This document shows positions 22,261 to 33,854 of a stretch of DNA of 64,000 bases, one piece after another. The notes beneath the pieces are model-generated. The model did no database searches. It was not told the DNA's origin and saw nothing but the letters and a program-made list of their open reading frames with translations. Source of the stretch: Loripinus fragilis (lineage: Eukaryota > Mollusca > Bivalvia > Lucinida > Lucinidae); the NCBI GenBank assembly GCA_964019695.1, contig OZ026522.1:58428811-58492810 (forward strand), given 5' to 3'. A program made the position numbers and the translations under genes. Position 1 is the stretch's first letter. Each line of letters opens with the position of its first letter.

Positions 22261-22261
22261 G

Positions 22262-23190
22262 TGGGGATAATTACATGTACAGTACATGTATATGATTTTA
22301 GGCAGAACAAATAAACAGAACGTTAAATATCTTAGAATAGACGGCAACTAACTTAAAAAAGACACAAAGCCATAAACTACTAGGCATATAAATGCATCGT
22401 AATCGTAAACTGAGATCGTCGACTAATGGTACACGTGCATTAGCTGTTCCAAGGTCACCCTCTTCATCATGTACAGCGCCCAAACTGTGGAACTAAATTC
22501 CATTTCAGTACGCAATCCTCTCTGACACGTTTTAAAGAAGATGAAATTCTAGATGCCAATGTATGGAAGCGTATATATAGGAATTCTCCGTAATATTTTT
22601 TTTTATTACGACACGCAATTTTTGTCGTTAATTTTTATTTTCGCTCAAAACGCAACCTGTTTGTACTTTATTTAGGCGGTTGTAATGGGTATCATCAATC
22701 TATGGTTTAAGCAAAAAGTAGAGAAAAATGTATACCCATACAAACAATAGTTTTACTACATGTATAATAAGTTGGGTACGATGGAGAATAAATCACTTGG
22801 ACGGGTTAGATGAAATGAATGATGCTGCGCAAGCAATTGTATTTGATGAGAGATTGGCGGACATTTTGAAAACGTAGATTCGCTTGAAAGTAATTTGGTC
22901 CTACTCCTGCACACAGGTGCTGTTTTCCTAAAACCAAGACAGAGAAGCATTTGATATGCCACTCTCCTAAACAATGTAGCACCAAGCTACTACATGTAAG
23001 CACTGATCGTAATTTATACTGCTCTACATAACCCAAACAGGTAAAATGGCTCCCTTCTAAATAAACATCACTACTCTCTGTTTACTGTCTCTGTGTGCGT
23101 GCTAGTGTGCGCGTATGTATGCGTGCGTGCGTGGCTGACATGCTGGAAGGAAAAGGATTAATTATGCATATACTTTAAGGGACGTATTTC
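22262..23190. other. No recognisable gene
   Basis: AT-rich sequence with short open frames on the minus strand (22756-23036) that lack signals of selection or splice pairs. A GATGAAATTCTAGATGCCAAT word at about 22541, split here into its two halves GATGAAATTCTAG and ATGCCAAT, resembles the 49-bp minisatellite unit near 36 kb. Confidence 0.45.
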
Positions 23191-23195
23191 ATTCT

Positions 23196-23876
23196 GCTGG
23201 CAAACGGCGTATACACGTTTACCAAAATGTGCGTAAAATTGATTTTACCCCGAATTTTTCCTAATAATCAAGTTTCACCTTTCAGCTGTTACAACATTCC
23301 GATGCTATGAGACCAGAGGATGACACATACATGGTTAAAATGAAAAAAAAGGATCCCATATCAAAATTCTATTACTTAAAAGTCGGTAATATACAAGAAA
23401 TAAAAAACTGACATACCCTCCGGGTCGGTACTCGAATCTATTCCTAAAGTTATGCATTACTTTGTGTCCATTCAAGTTTTGCAATCATCTTGAAGAGGAA
23501 GAGAAAGCTGGCTGCTTTGCTTTTATTGTCTTACAGATGTATTGTTACTATAAAATGTTCTGTGGCTCTTCCTCACGGTGCCGTGGTTCGTCTGTGGTGT
23601 GTGATTGTGGTATTTCCTGATCATACTCATTTACTTTTTAACATAAATCGCCATGTACATACCGAATACTTAAAATCATTGATTTCTATAGTCCCTTTGT
23701 CATACGGAATATCTTCTGTTTAGTAACACCAACAAAAATGAACATACCTACCACATCCGCTGTTTAAATGAGAGGGTGCCGCTATTTTATTCCATAAAAT
23801 ATGGGTATGAAGTACTGGCAATACGCGTCAATACCGACAAAAGCGACGTATACGTTTACCAGTGTGAAATGGAATG
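23196..23876. mobile_element. Palindromic element family P, copy 1, carrying a retroelement insertion
   Basis: The right end, read on the minus strand, begins CACACTGGTAAACGTATACG then CGCTTTTGTCGG. The left end is a diverged inverted counterpart (CGTATACACGTTTACC). Internal words TCGAATCTATTCCTAAA, CATACCGAATACTTAAAAT and ATAGTCCCTTTGTCATACGG match copy 2 at 59795-60215. A 3' tail of the RT element interrupts it at about 23490-23650. Confidence 0.7.
23490..23650 (+). mobile_element. 3' tail of the RT element, variant A1, inserted in family P
   Basis: This stretch contains TTGTCTTACAGATGTATTG, GTGGCTCTTCCTCACGGTGC and GTGTGATTGTGGTATTTCC, and ends GATCATACTCATTTACT. The same tail, antisense, is at 13894-14165, 26565-26830 and 34574-34722. 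Confidence 0.75.
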
Positions 23877-24165
23877 TCACAATATATTTCTTGTGATTAT
23901 GTGATACAATATCCAACAGTATGAGAACAAGTAACATTATTTCCACAACAAATTACACCAATAAGTTGAACACGAACAATTAAAACATGATCAGAATAAT
24001 TATCTCAATTTATCGACAAAACTATGTCATTATATAATCATTTTATCCTGTTTTGCTTCATAAAATTGTGTCGTGATAAACATATTGTGTGTGTGTGGGG
24101 GGAGGGGGAAGGTTGGAGGGGTGTACCTATACCCTTCCATAGTATAGTATCTGTACACTTCCATA

Positions 24166-24260
24166 CCAATGCCAGGATATCCGTGTTATCTTATTGAATA
24201 TGAAGTTCTAGATGCTAATGCCATGATATTCGGGTTGATCTTATTGTACTTTCTAAAGTG
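24166..24260 (+). repeat. Outlying copies of the 49-bp minisatellite unit
   Basis: The words CCGTGTTATCTTATTGAAT, ATGAAGTTCTAGATGC and AATGCCATGATATTCGGG match the unit tandemly repeated at 35930-36320, so that sequence is dispersed and not confined to its own locus. Confidence 0.6.
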
Positions 24261-24329
24261 TTAACCTCATGTCTTACAGCTGTTAAGAACATGTTAAAAG
24301 GTATATGAGAGATCTGGTAAATATCTATT

Positions 24330-24520
24330 TTGGTCTATTAACAATTCAGGTGAAATTTTAGATTACATTAAAGCTGGATATTTCAATGCGACCAGTTTGT
24401 CTAATTATGATTTTTCTACTCTTTACATGACTTTACCTCAAAAGTTAATTAAAGATAAACTTATTGATCTTATTGTACATCTGCATATTAAATGGAACGT
24501 TTAAATAGTTTCTCCAATGT
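24330..24520 (+). pseudogene. Penelope-like RT, N-terminal fragment
   Basis: The plus-strand frame reads EILDYIKAGYFNATSLSNYD, FSTLYMTLPQKLIKDKLI, then DLIVHLHIKWN before losing frame. The FSTLY...P block is the RT palm entry motif. It breaks off about 15-20 bp before the left mariner-type terminus at 24538. The next portion of the protein appears at about 33860, on the far side of that element. Confidence 0.65.
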
Positions 24521-25029
24521 CGCACAGGAAATATATACGAGGGTCATTTGGAAAGTTCTTAGCATGGCATCATAACTCCACAATGCGATGATAAAATGCT
24601 ATCAAATATTAATTTTTTGAAAACTAGAATTCAACGGCTACTCGATGGTTTACTTTTTGTCGAAAAAGGACTTGGCGTGCACGTACAGCGCATGCTCAAA
24701 ATTAGTAGGGGTTTATATACTGGCGGAATTTTTAAGCAAAATACTTGGAAAAAAGCGAAGGAAAATTGGGGACCTTATTTGCGATCATGATTTGTCAAAT
24801 TAACGATTTGGTGCCAACTTATTTTTTATTAAGATATATTATGCGATCACTGCTTGCACGACTACAACCTTTACATTGGGAAATGTTGACTAATAGAGAA
24901 ATGGTAAACTTTAAAAAATGGGACTTTTTTCGATTTTTCTTTATACTTTTACTGTAGATTGTGTCACTACAGGAGCACGAAAAAAGCCTATTGAGTATTG
25001 GACTAGTCGGTGGGGCTTCACAAATAGAC

Positions 25030-25535
25030 TAACCTTGAACTAATTGCAACAGAAATGTCATTAGTTGTATTTGCTATATTAATATGCCTTTGATCACATA
25101 CTAAAAGTTGCAAGTCCTATCTTGTGGGGAAGTGTTCTTATTTTCGACTTAAAATGATCACTTTTCTGCTTAAAGTGGCCATTGAAGATCATTTTTTATT
25201 CAACGGGTCATTTCTTCTGCAGTTGTTTTAAGTACTTTATGCTTTGATTATATAATTTGATTTGATTATATGAGTAATACACATTATACATATGTTATTA
25301 AACACATATAAAAGCATATAAATGAGCTGAAATGTTAAAAATCAGAGGTTGAATTACCCCACCCACCAATATATTAAGATTAGAAACATAATAGTTCTGT
25401 TTACATTTCTATTACACTTTATTAGTATTATTCTTACATTCATAACAAGCTGATAATCCATAGTGACTCTCACAATAAATATACCAGCTGTTGTTGTTGT
25501 AGTAGTTGATGTTGTTGTTGTGATTGGAAGATGTC
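25030..25535 (+). repeat. Left arm of a 7-kb-spaced inverted repeat
   Basis: The words TTGAACTAATTGCAACAGAA, GTTGCAAGTCCTATCTTGTG, AAAGTGGCCATTGAAGATCA, ATGCTTTGATTATA and GAATTACCCCACCCACCA all recur as reverse complements at 32038-32467. The arm ends in a GTT-rich tract (25487-25525) that can be read as a poly-valine frame; this is not a gene. Confidence 0.85.
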
Positions 25536-26564
25536 ACTTTCAACAGGTTTTTTCTCAATCCTACCATGATGGTCAGTTATCATTGCTCCGTTTCATAAGT
25601 GGTTTATCCATACTTAGTGAACACCATGTACTGTCACCAATAACTGAAAATCAGTGGCAGGAGAGAATAATCTTAATGAAAGTATGTATCCTTATTGAAA
25701 TTAAAGCTCACATCCCCTCTATTGCTGTCCATACATTTAAAAGTCAGATTATCAATCAGACTCACTACTAGTCAATGAGCTAAATTTTTGAAAATTCGAT
25801 TGGCACAATTTTTCTGCAAGAAAAGGCTTGACTTTATTAGTTAAGACTAGCCTGGTACAACATATCTAGACACGTTGTGCGGTTAAATTGTGGTAGCAGT
25901 TTTTCAGGAGGGTACGCTTTATACACCTACCCCATTTTTTTACTTTAAAAACAAAATTGGGACAAAATAAGAACTGGTATCCGGGTGGTGTCCAGCTGAT
26001 ATATACAGTCGTGGTTACTACCGACAGCTTGCTTTGAGGCCTAAACAAATATCAAAATAAATTGTTTGCTTCCAGAAACACACCTTTATGTTATTTATGA
26101 CATTTACGTGACATTTCCAACTACACCTTATGAAATCATTAAAACTGTGTTCAATAGTTTCATTTGATAAGCTTTATTGTGAGTATTTGGGTTTTAGATA
26201 CCACAATTCCTAAACGACAATTACATGACTATTTCAAAACTGCAAGCAGCTTGTTTATATCATAAATACTTTAACAATTATACGCTGTTGAATATATGAT
26301 TATACTGAATTAAATGATGAATATAGTAAGAACCTTTTCACTTTTAAAGTTATCATGTTATGTTATCTATTAACTTTTAAACCCATATATGAGCATTTGA
26401 TGGATCAAAACGATTAAAGAGCTATACATAACATCGTTTCTGGTGTAAAGTAGCATTTTGTTGCTTGTACGGAAATATGTAACATACATTACAAACTTTG
26501 AGACTTGCTAAATATACTGCTAAATACCTTATTTTATAGATCATGTGGTATTTTATTTCATTTC

Positions 26565-27535
26565 AAAAATAGTAAGTAAGTATGATCAGGAAATACAACA
26601 ATCACAAACTGCAGACAACCCCTTGGCACCGTGAGGAAGAGCTGCTCAACCATCATGAGACACCAGGAAGACAAATTAAGCAAAGCAACCAGCTCTCTCC
26701 TCCCCATCAAGATGATTGCAATACTAGAACGGACATAAAGTAACATACAACAAAACATAGAACAATTACAGACTCCCACAATGGGAGTAACAATAAACAA
26801 AACGTCAACAACAACAGAACCACCGCCTTAGAACGGACAGCAGCCTACGCCACCAGGGGGCTTAAATGCATTTTACTGGTACCAAATCTTCGCCCTAGAT
26901 TCTGCTGTTGTTAAAGTACAAGAAATTTTCAGCTCGCATGGAGGCCATCTAACTAATGCAATGTATCATCATGGAGAAACACTCCAATCAAATTAATACA
27001 CCATGATGAAACAAAGAAAAGGGCTCATGACTCACAGACAGTCAGAGCTAAAGAAAACCTCAAGTTGAGCCACGGTGGGTCCAGCTAAAGATAAGCATCA
27101 GGCACCAACCCACCGATTAAAGCTTTACGTCAGAGCCGCCATAGAGTCCGAGGCCTGACCCACCGTCGTGCAATTAAAGAGGAAACCATAGCTATAAACA
27201 GTGATTTGGTTTAAAACTAGGCATGCAGACTGTCGCATGATATCCAAGTTATATCCAACCCTTATATAACAATTTACTATCTTTTTGAATTGATCACTAA
27301 AATAAGGTTTTCCAACAATACGTTTGAATTTATAAACTAAATCACCATAAAATATAGGTTCTGATATGCCTTGTTGCAGAAGAGTTTTTAACCCAATATT
27401 GTATTTAACAATTAACTCTGAGTGTCTGTAGTAGAATTTAGAAAATGCTTTTCAAATTTTATGATATCTATAACCTTGTTTTAATAACTTAGCAGTTAAA
27501 AATAAGTTTCTGTTGTTGAAGTCATCAACCTGTTT
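26565..27535 (-). pseudogene. Penelope-like RT element, C-terminal coding remnant and 3' tail, copy 2
   Basis: It aligns over its full length with 13894-14890, in the same orientation. Read on the minus strand, about 27535-27120 is the degenerate RT C-terminus; the rest is the tail ending TGATCATACTTACTTACTAT. It lies inside the 8.85-kb TIR unit and is therefore a later insertion. Confidence 0.7.
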
Positions 27536-27539
27536 TTGT

Positions 27540-30205
27540 GTTAAATTTATAACAAGATACCAGTTTGTTCTAAATAATTATCAGTTATTTTCAAGAAACT
27601 ATATCTATACACTAAAGTCCATATATCTACACACATTTACATTTGTGAAATACTAAACTTTTGAACGTTGTTTAATCTACAAACTATTCATTTTGGTTTG
27701 TCCAAAGTTAAAGATTTAAAAACCCATAACAAATAAAAGGATAGTTCTTTAATAACAGTACAAGAATACATTCCCGTTTTCTGTCAAATATATCAAATTA
27801 ACATATATAACCTTATAAAATATATCATAAGAACCTATGTATGTCCAAACTGTTTAAGACAGTATACAAGGTGGGCCTGAAAAGCTTATATGTGTATGGG
27901 TGTAGATATTTGTAATATTCAGCTGAAAAAATAACTTAATTAAATGAAATCTAATCAGTTATTTAAAAACTATATTTGTGTACCCATTTTACTGTTGATC
28001 ACATTATACAAACATAGTCAGTTACATGATACAGGCTATTTCCTTGTATATCAAGGTCAATTTATGTTAAAAAGCTGCTAATTACAAAATGTTTTAGGAA
28101 GGTGGTTGCATACAATTTTCATTTGCTTTCATTTCAGATAGAATCAATCACCTAAGAGTTGTTAGAATAAATTTTGATATATGTTACATTTGGTATTATG
28201 CATTATATGTGTCTATAATCAGTTATTTTAAAGAGACTGTCTCAAAAATCAAATTGTATACTGACATCTTTTTTGCGTATGCAGAGGGTGACACATTACT
28301 TATTTTAGCTTTTAAACTGATTTTAGTTTATTTTCAGCATACCATTCATTGTTTAATTAATGAAGCTGCATATCACACCAACTTGGTACTTCTGATCATT
28401 TGCTTAATTAGTAACACTTTGTAAGGAGAGGTTTTATTTAGAAGAAAACATTTCCCTAAAAATGGAGAAAATCAGGTATAATGGTTTGATTTACAAAATG
28501 GCAATGGCCTCATTTGATATGATCATATTCGAGGAAACAGGTCGATTGTTGATTACAAAACCAATTTAAATCTTTAAAACTTTATCAGTCAGAATTGTCA
28601 GGCTGAATTATAATGAATCTTGTAAATGGAATCCTTGATAACAAAGCGTTATATGCATATACACATTAGAATGAATTGTAAACTCACCAGTGTACTGACT
28701 TAATGAACAAGTAGGATAAAATCAACACAGCTTTTTTTTACGGTAATATGTTTCAGAAATGTTTTCCTTCTTCAGACAGTAAACAAAGCCCAACATGTGA
28801 GGAGCAAATGCTCTAATAAGACTGCTCATCTCGTAAATAGGAAATTATGTAAAAGCGCCCAAAATTGTTGAGGGTATTAATAGACACACGCAAACAAAAT
28901 CAACTGTTCTAACAAACACTAGCTTTTAGAGGGCCCTTAATTCAGTACAGACATTGTCATAGACTTACATGTAATGTCTAGAAAGTGCACATGAATTTTA
29001 ATGAAAGTATATATACATATCGTATTTGCCATGATTTCTTTTGTTCACAATCGACGAAAGAAATCATATTTCTTTTACTTGTACAATGTATTAAGGTTAT
29101 CGTAAATCTCAGAAGTTGATTAAGCAGTGTTTCTCTTTTGTGTTATGTGTGTATGATATAGTATATCAAATACTCAATACAATGTCGATTTGTTCTTTGA
29201 CACTAGTAAAAGTATGAATTTCGTTGCATTTAGATGAAAAAATTATGTTGAACGCTTTTTATGTAATTTATACAAGCTCAAATGAAAATTTGGAGCAGCA
29301 CAAGAGATTTTGGTTCTTATCACACATGACCAATGCATCTTTAATCACCCATACTGACGCAGCAGAGATAACGATCTAAAATTTGGCCTGTGTCTTCATC
29401 TACACACTTAGTTTGTGTATAAGAGCAGCAAAGGTTCTGTAGTGTCTAACTACACATTTTCACAGGCTCCCCTGCTCCTTTATTGCTCAACACTGGGTTA
29501 TGAACCAAAATCAAATGTGCTTGCTCATTTGATTTATCATTTGTTTACTATTTATAATCAATTTAGTTTGCTTTGAAACGTGCAAAGGATTAATGGGATG
29601 TATTTTTTGTATGAATGATTATGTTCTCATTTGACATGCTAAATATCAAAATGATTTTATATGAACAAAATGTTACGCTTAGACTAAGTCTAATTGATAG
29701 AAATAATTTCAAAACAAAACTACCAAATATTTTTATGGAGTCCATTCAATAATACTCACAATGCAAGAGAGTTATACTAAACATTTAGCCTAGATATTTC
29801 AAATGAGTTACCAAAAAGAAGCTTTAGAACAAAATCTGTCCTGTTGCCATGCTTCACAGCATTGTAGAACCAGACAAAGCATATGATAAGTGTGACCATT
29901 TTCGTAACCACTCTTGTTGTATATGTTACTTAAATAAATTGTATTCTTTCTTCACCAAACTGGATATGCTTAGGATATGAATCGATTATAACCATATGGA
30001 TCTGTATGCCATATGTGGGACAGTAACCGTTACGATAAAAAAAAAAAATTTTTGTTTGAAATGACAACGGTAATTTTAGGAGTTTTGAGTTCGCGTTTGT
30101 CACTGAATGTTATCAATATAGTTGTTGTGGTCGATAGCTGATAATCTTTAATTATATGAATTTTGGTAGCATACAAAGCAACTACAGTCGTTTCTAAAAA
30201 TGCTG
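27540..30205. other. No recognisable gene, AT-rich
   Basis: I found no exon with paired splice sites, no protein similarity and no clear repeat on either strand in this 2.7 kb, which is interior to the 8.85-kb unit. Confidence 0.5.
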
Positions 30206-30208
30206 TTT

Positions 30209-31428
30209 ATATATACTGAACGAAACTTCTAAACCGCCAGTTAACAAAACAAATTTTTTCAACATAACTAATTTATTATTGAACTGTTTGAAATGATATT
30301 TGACACAGTATATTTGGACACATGTATGCGTCGATTGAACATAACACAGTTTGATTCAATAGGGATGTTCATTTATGCGTAACGATAGAGTATCTATACT
30401 TGTTTTGCACGTGGCACACAAATGCCAAATGTTTTTCGCAATGTGTATACTCGTATATTCATCGACAACTATCGGACAACTTTATTTTATCACAAAAATG
30501 CCAACGTTTGGGTTGTATGAGTATAAAGTAGAGGGGTCGGGCTGTGGGTTCAATCGAAAACGGGGCCTCACTGAGACTGTTTCATAATTTATCGTAAAGC
30601 TTGACATGTTTTGATGGAGTCGAAAGTTTACACCACAACATGTCGGTCATTTTTCATTTTTGCACTCGTATGACGAGAAAAATCGACAAAAACTGAGTTT
30701 TACGTATGTCATAAAATGTCCTGTATAGTCCACCATACTTTAGTGCGGTGATGCACAAATGCTGCATTGGAACGTCGGAAGTGTCGAGATTGATGTGCAG
30801 TAAACGGTTAATCGATGACGAATGTTTCAATAATTTTGAAGACAAAAACATTTCATCACCATAAACACATTTCTGTGTTCTTTTAGGCCATATGGGCCTC
30901 CATATGAGCACTGAATTGCATGAAAATTGCTCCTTTATTACAAAATTAACACGATATTGTTCAATAATGTCCATTTACAGCACCAGAAAGCTTCAGTAAT
31001 ATTGTGGACAAAAACATGTCATCTCCATAAAGCATTCTTGTGTTGTTTTTATGTCATATGGGCTTCCATAGGAACAGTGTGGATTACCTGAAAACTGCTA
31101 CTTAATAAAAGCGAAACCCCAAAATGTTCAATAATGTCCATTTATAACACCATAAAGTCGGTGTTTTTCATTTAAGGTCCCTTGAATACTCGGTTTTAAG
31201 CGATGAGTTCAAATTCTAGCGTTTGTGTGAAAATGAAATGCGATGGTACCTTTATACATTCTATCAATTGAGCATGTTATTTTCAATTTATGAAAATAAA
31301 ATTTTGACAGGTTCTGTTTAATTAATTTTTCCATATTGAGTGTAAATTTTAGCTATGTATGTATCATATATATAAAGATATATGAGAAAATGTCAAGTGG
31401 CGGTTTGGAAGTTTCGCTCAGTATATAT
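30209..31428. mobile_element. TIR element of about 1.2 kb (ATATACTGAACGAAACTTC termini)
   Basis: The left end reads TATATACTGAACGAAACTTC then TAAACCGCCAGTT. The right end, minus strand, reads TATATACTGAGCGAAACTTC then CAAACCGCCACTT. The TA-rich junction and size suggest the Tc1/mariner group. The interior has a duplicated block of about 150 bp (near 30870-31000 and 31010-31165, each with CATATGGGC and TTCAATAATGTCCATTTA) and no intact transposase. Confidence 0.78.
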
Positions 31429-32037
31429 GATAAAACACTCTGACTTGAAATGGCGTTTTATGTGATTTAGGTTCAAGTTTCTTCATTTTTATCAGTAACG
31501 CTTTGTTGGGTTTTATTCTTAGTTACTTGTTTTGAGAACTAATACAATATTCATCATTTCTCCCATTACTTGGCACTCCAATACAAGTAATTTACATTTA
31601 TTAGTAGTGTAAACTCGTACAGTGCTGTTATTGCATTAAATATTGTATTTAATAGAAAGTAACGTATAAAACTGCAAGAACAGGTGTCTTAATTAGGTAA
31701 AATCATTTTGCTAATCATTTGCTTTCAATTAAAAGATAAAATTGATATGTAAGAATAAGGAATAATTAGATATAATAACACTATAGGATTTCCTATTATT
31801 TTAGGGTAAGGTAGTGAATGTTGCTATTGCAGGGTAACGCCTCAACCACTAAAGAGCTAATACACTTTATTATGTGACTAGTATAATGTTGTTTTAGAAA
31901 ATATCAGTCTACAAACCTGATTCCTAAGAGGTATTTTGGCAGCCTATGGTCTAAAGATAGTACTGCATTAAATAGTAATACATTTGAAAGTAAGTAACGT
32001 ATATAACTTTTATACCATATGGTATGTTGTTAGGTCA

Positions 32038-32467
32038 TTTAGTCCAATCACAACAACCTCAACACTGTTAAAATTAATACTTATGTGTCGTAAAAGAAAA
32101 GTAAACAGAACTACTATGTTTCTAATCTTAATATAATTGTAATATGGTGGGTGGGGTAATTCAACCCATGATTTTTAACATTTCTGCTCATTTGATATGA
32201 TTTGATATGGTTATTATCATGTGTAATACTCATATAGTCAAATCAAATTCTATAATCAAAGCATAAAGGACTTGAAACAACTGTAGAAGAAGTGACCAAA
32301 TGGCTAAACAATAATCTTCAATGGCCACTTTAAGCATAGAAGTGATCATTTTTAAGCCGAAAATATATATACTTCCCTACAAGATAGGACTTGCAACTTT
32401 TAGTATATTGCTCAAGATAACCCAAACAGTCGCAGGATTGCTAAGAAAATTCTGTTGCAATTAGTTC
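32038..32467 (-). repeat. Right arm of the 7-kb-spaced inverted repeat
   Basis: Reverse complement of 25030-25535. Shared words include TGGTGGGTGGGGTAATTCAA, AATCTTCAATGGCCACTTTA, CTACAAGATAGGACTTGCAA and TTCTGTTGCAATTAGTTCAA. Divergence is modest. Confidence 0.85.
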
Positions 32468-32469
32468 AA

Positions 32470-33850
32470 CCGTATCAGTTCTACTGATTAGACTATATAT
32501 GATGTGCTTTATTTATAGCCAACAATGCATAACAATCATTTCGTCGCGCAAAATGTGTGGCTTTATTCGTACTGTATTCAAGACAATTGTTCCTAATAAC
32601 ACTACCCCTACTTTTCAAGAAGTGGGTGGGGTAACCCCTACCCCGGATATTTTGTTGATGGCATAATAACTTCTCATGGTATTGCGTTAACTATCGCAAA
32701 ATTGATTGATTTCTACTCTCAAGGTGTTCTAACTTTTTTGTTTGCCACTGTTTTCAATTGAAATGAACCAAAAAGTCAACGCGTAGCAATACTCAATTCC
32801 GTCCATGGGAAGATTTTGAGAGTCACCTTCCCTTTGTTCTGGTTTACAAAATTTATTTTGATTTCAATACAAAATGCATAAAGTGTGCTTGACAAAAATA
32901 CCAACATACAGCATTTTAAACTACTGTCGTTTATATATTTTCAAATTATGTGCATTGTGACATGAGATTTTTAGAAGTAAAAATAGGCGCATTGTTTTGC
33001 TTTCTAAACGGGTTTGGTATTGCTGTTCCGGTATTTATTTATTAGAAACATCCAACTCGTTCATTAATTGTATAGTCATTGTATCAGATTGTGGCCTACC
33101 AAATGTTACAAAATTATCTAATTTCATGATTTATTCTCAATGTTCTGTAAACTTTTCCAAAGGTAAAAAATTATATTTTCCACTGAAATTTTGCATTTTC
33201 TAGTATAAAAACAGTACATGTATTCACAATTATATTTTTCGTGTTTGCATCATAACATCCTCATGAAATTTGTGCTATAACAAAGAAGAAAGATAGTTCT
33301 TTAAAATGATACCAAACATGATAATGTTTGTAAAATGTTTACTGAGATAAGAGACCATGCTAAGAACTTTCCAAATCCCCCTCGTACTGCGCTTAAAAGA
33401 AGGGTTTTAAAGAGATCACCGCGACAGCTCTTTACGAATTATTTTAACAGACGACTTCTATGGACACGACTTTAGTATCATATACGTATAGAATAAAGAA
33501 TGTTTATGTTTTGTTGAAAGGCAATGGAACTACTCATATAACGTAAGTTCCATTATTCTTTCTCAGTTATGGGATATGTGGCAGTCGATATGATCAAAAC
33601 GATACAAATAAAATGTATAAAGCAGGTAGTTCTTGTCATTTAGGAGCCTGTCACATTTGCGACTAGCGACGCACATGCGAAGGGTACCATCTTTACTTGA
33701 GCTGAGATCTATCTTAAGAAATTAAAACAACCAGAGATATATAGATATAACTCCTAAAAGTAGATAATATTAATGAAAATGATTAAATATGTAAATGTAT
33801 ATTCTGTCTATTACATGTTTCTTCGAAAAACACACACACAAAAACACTTT
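32470..33850. other. No recognisable gene
   Basis: AT-rich sequence containing the right terminus of the 8.85-kb unit at 33355-33384. No exon was supported. Confidence 0.5.
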
Positions 33851-33854
33851 ATTA

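Larger units (their letters stand above)
24536..33386. mobile_element. 8.85-kb unit bounded by mariner-type inverted termini
   Basis: The left terminus, after TA at 24536-24537, reads CGAGGGTCATTTGGAAAGTT then CTTAGCATGG. The right terminus, on the minus strand before TA at 33385-33386, reads CGAGGGGGATTTGGAAAGTT then CTTAGCATGG. The CGAGGG...AAAGTTCTTAGC end is typical of mariner-family transposons, whose usual length is about 1.3 kb; this unit is far longer. It has internal inverted arms (25030-25535 and 32038-32467) and later insertions (26565-27535, 30209-31428). No transposase is recognisable. It may be one element or two element ends that became paired by chance. Confidence 0.6.

Noticed and set aside
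25463..25771. 102-codon plus-strand frame with a poly-valine start
   Set aside because: It lies in the inverted-repeat arm and a GTT tract; no splice sites or similarity.
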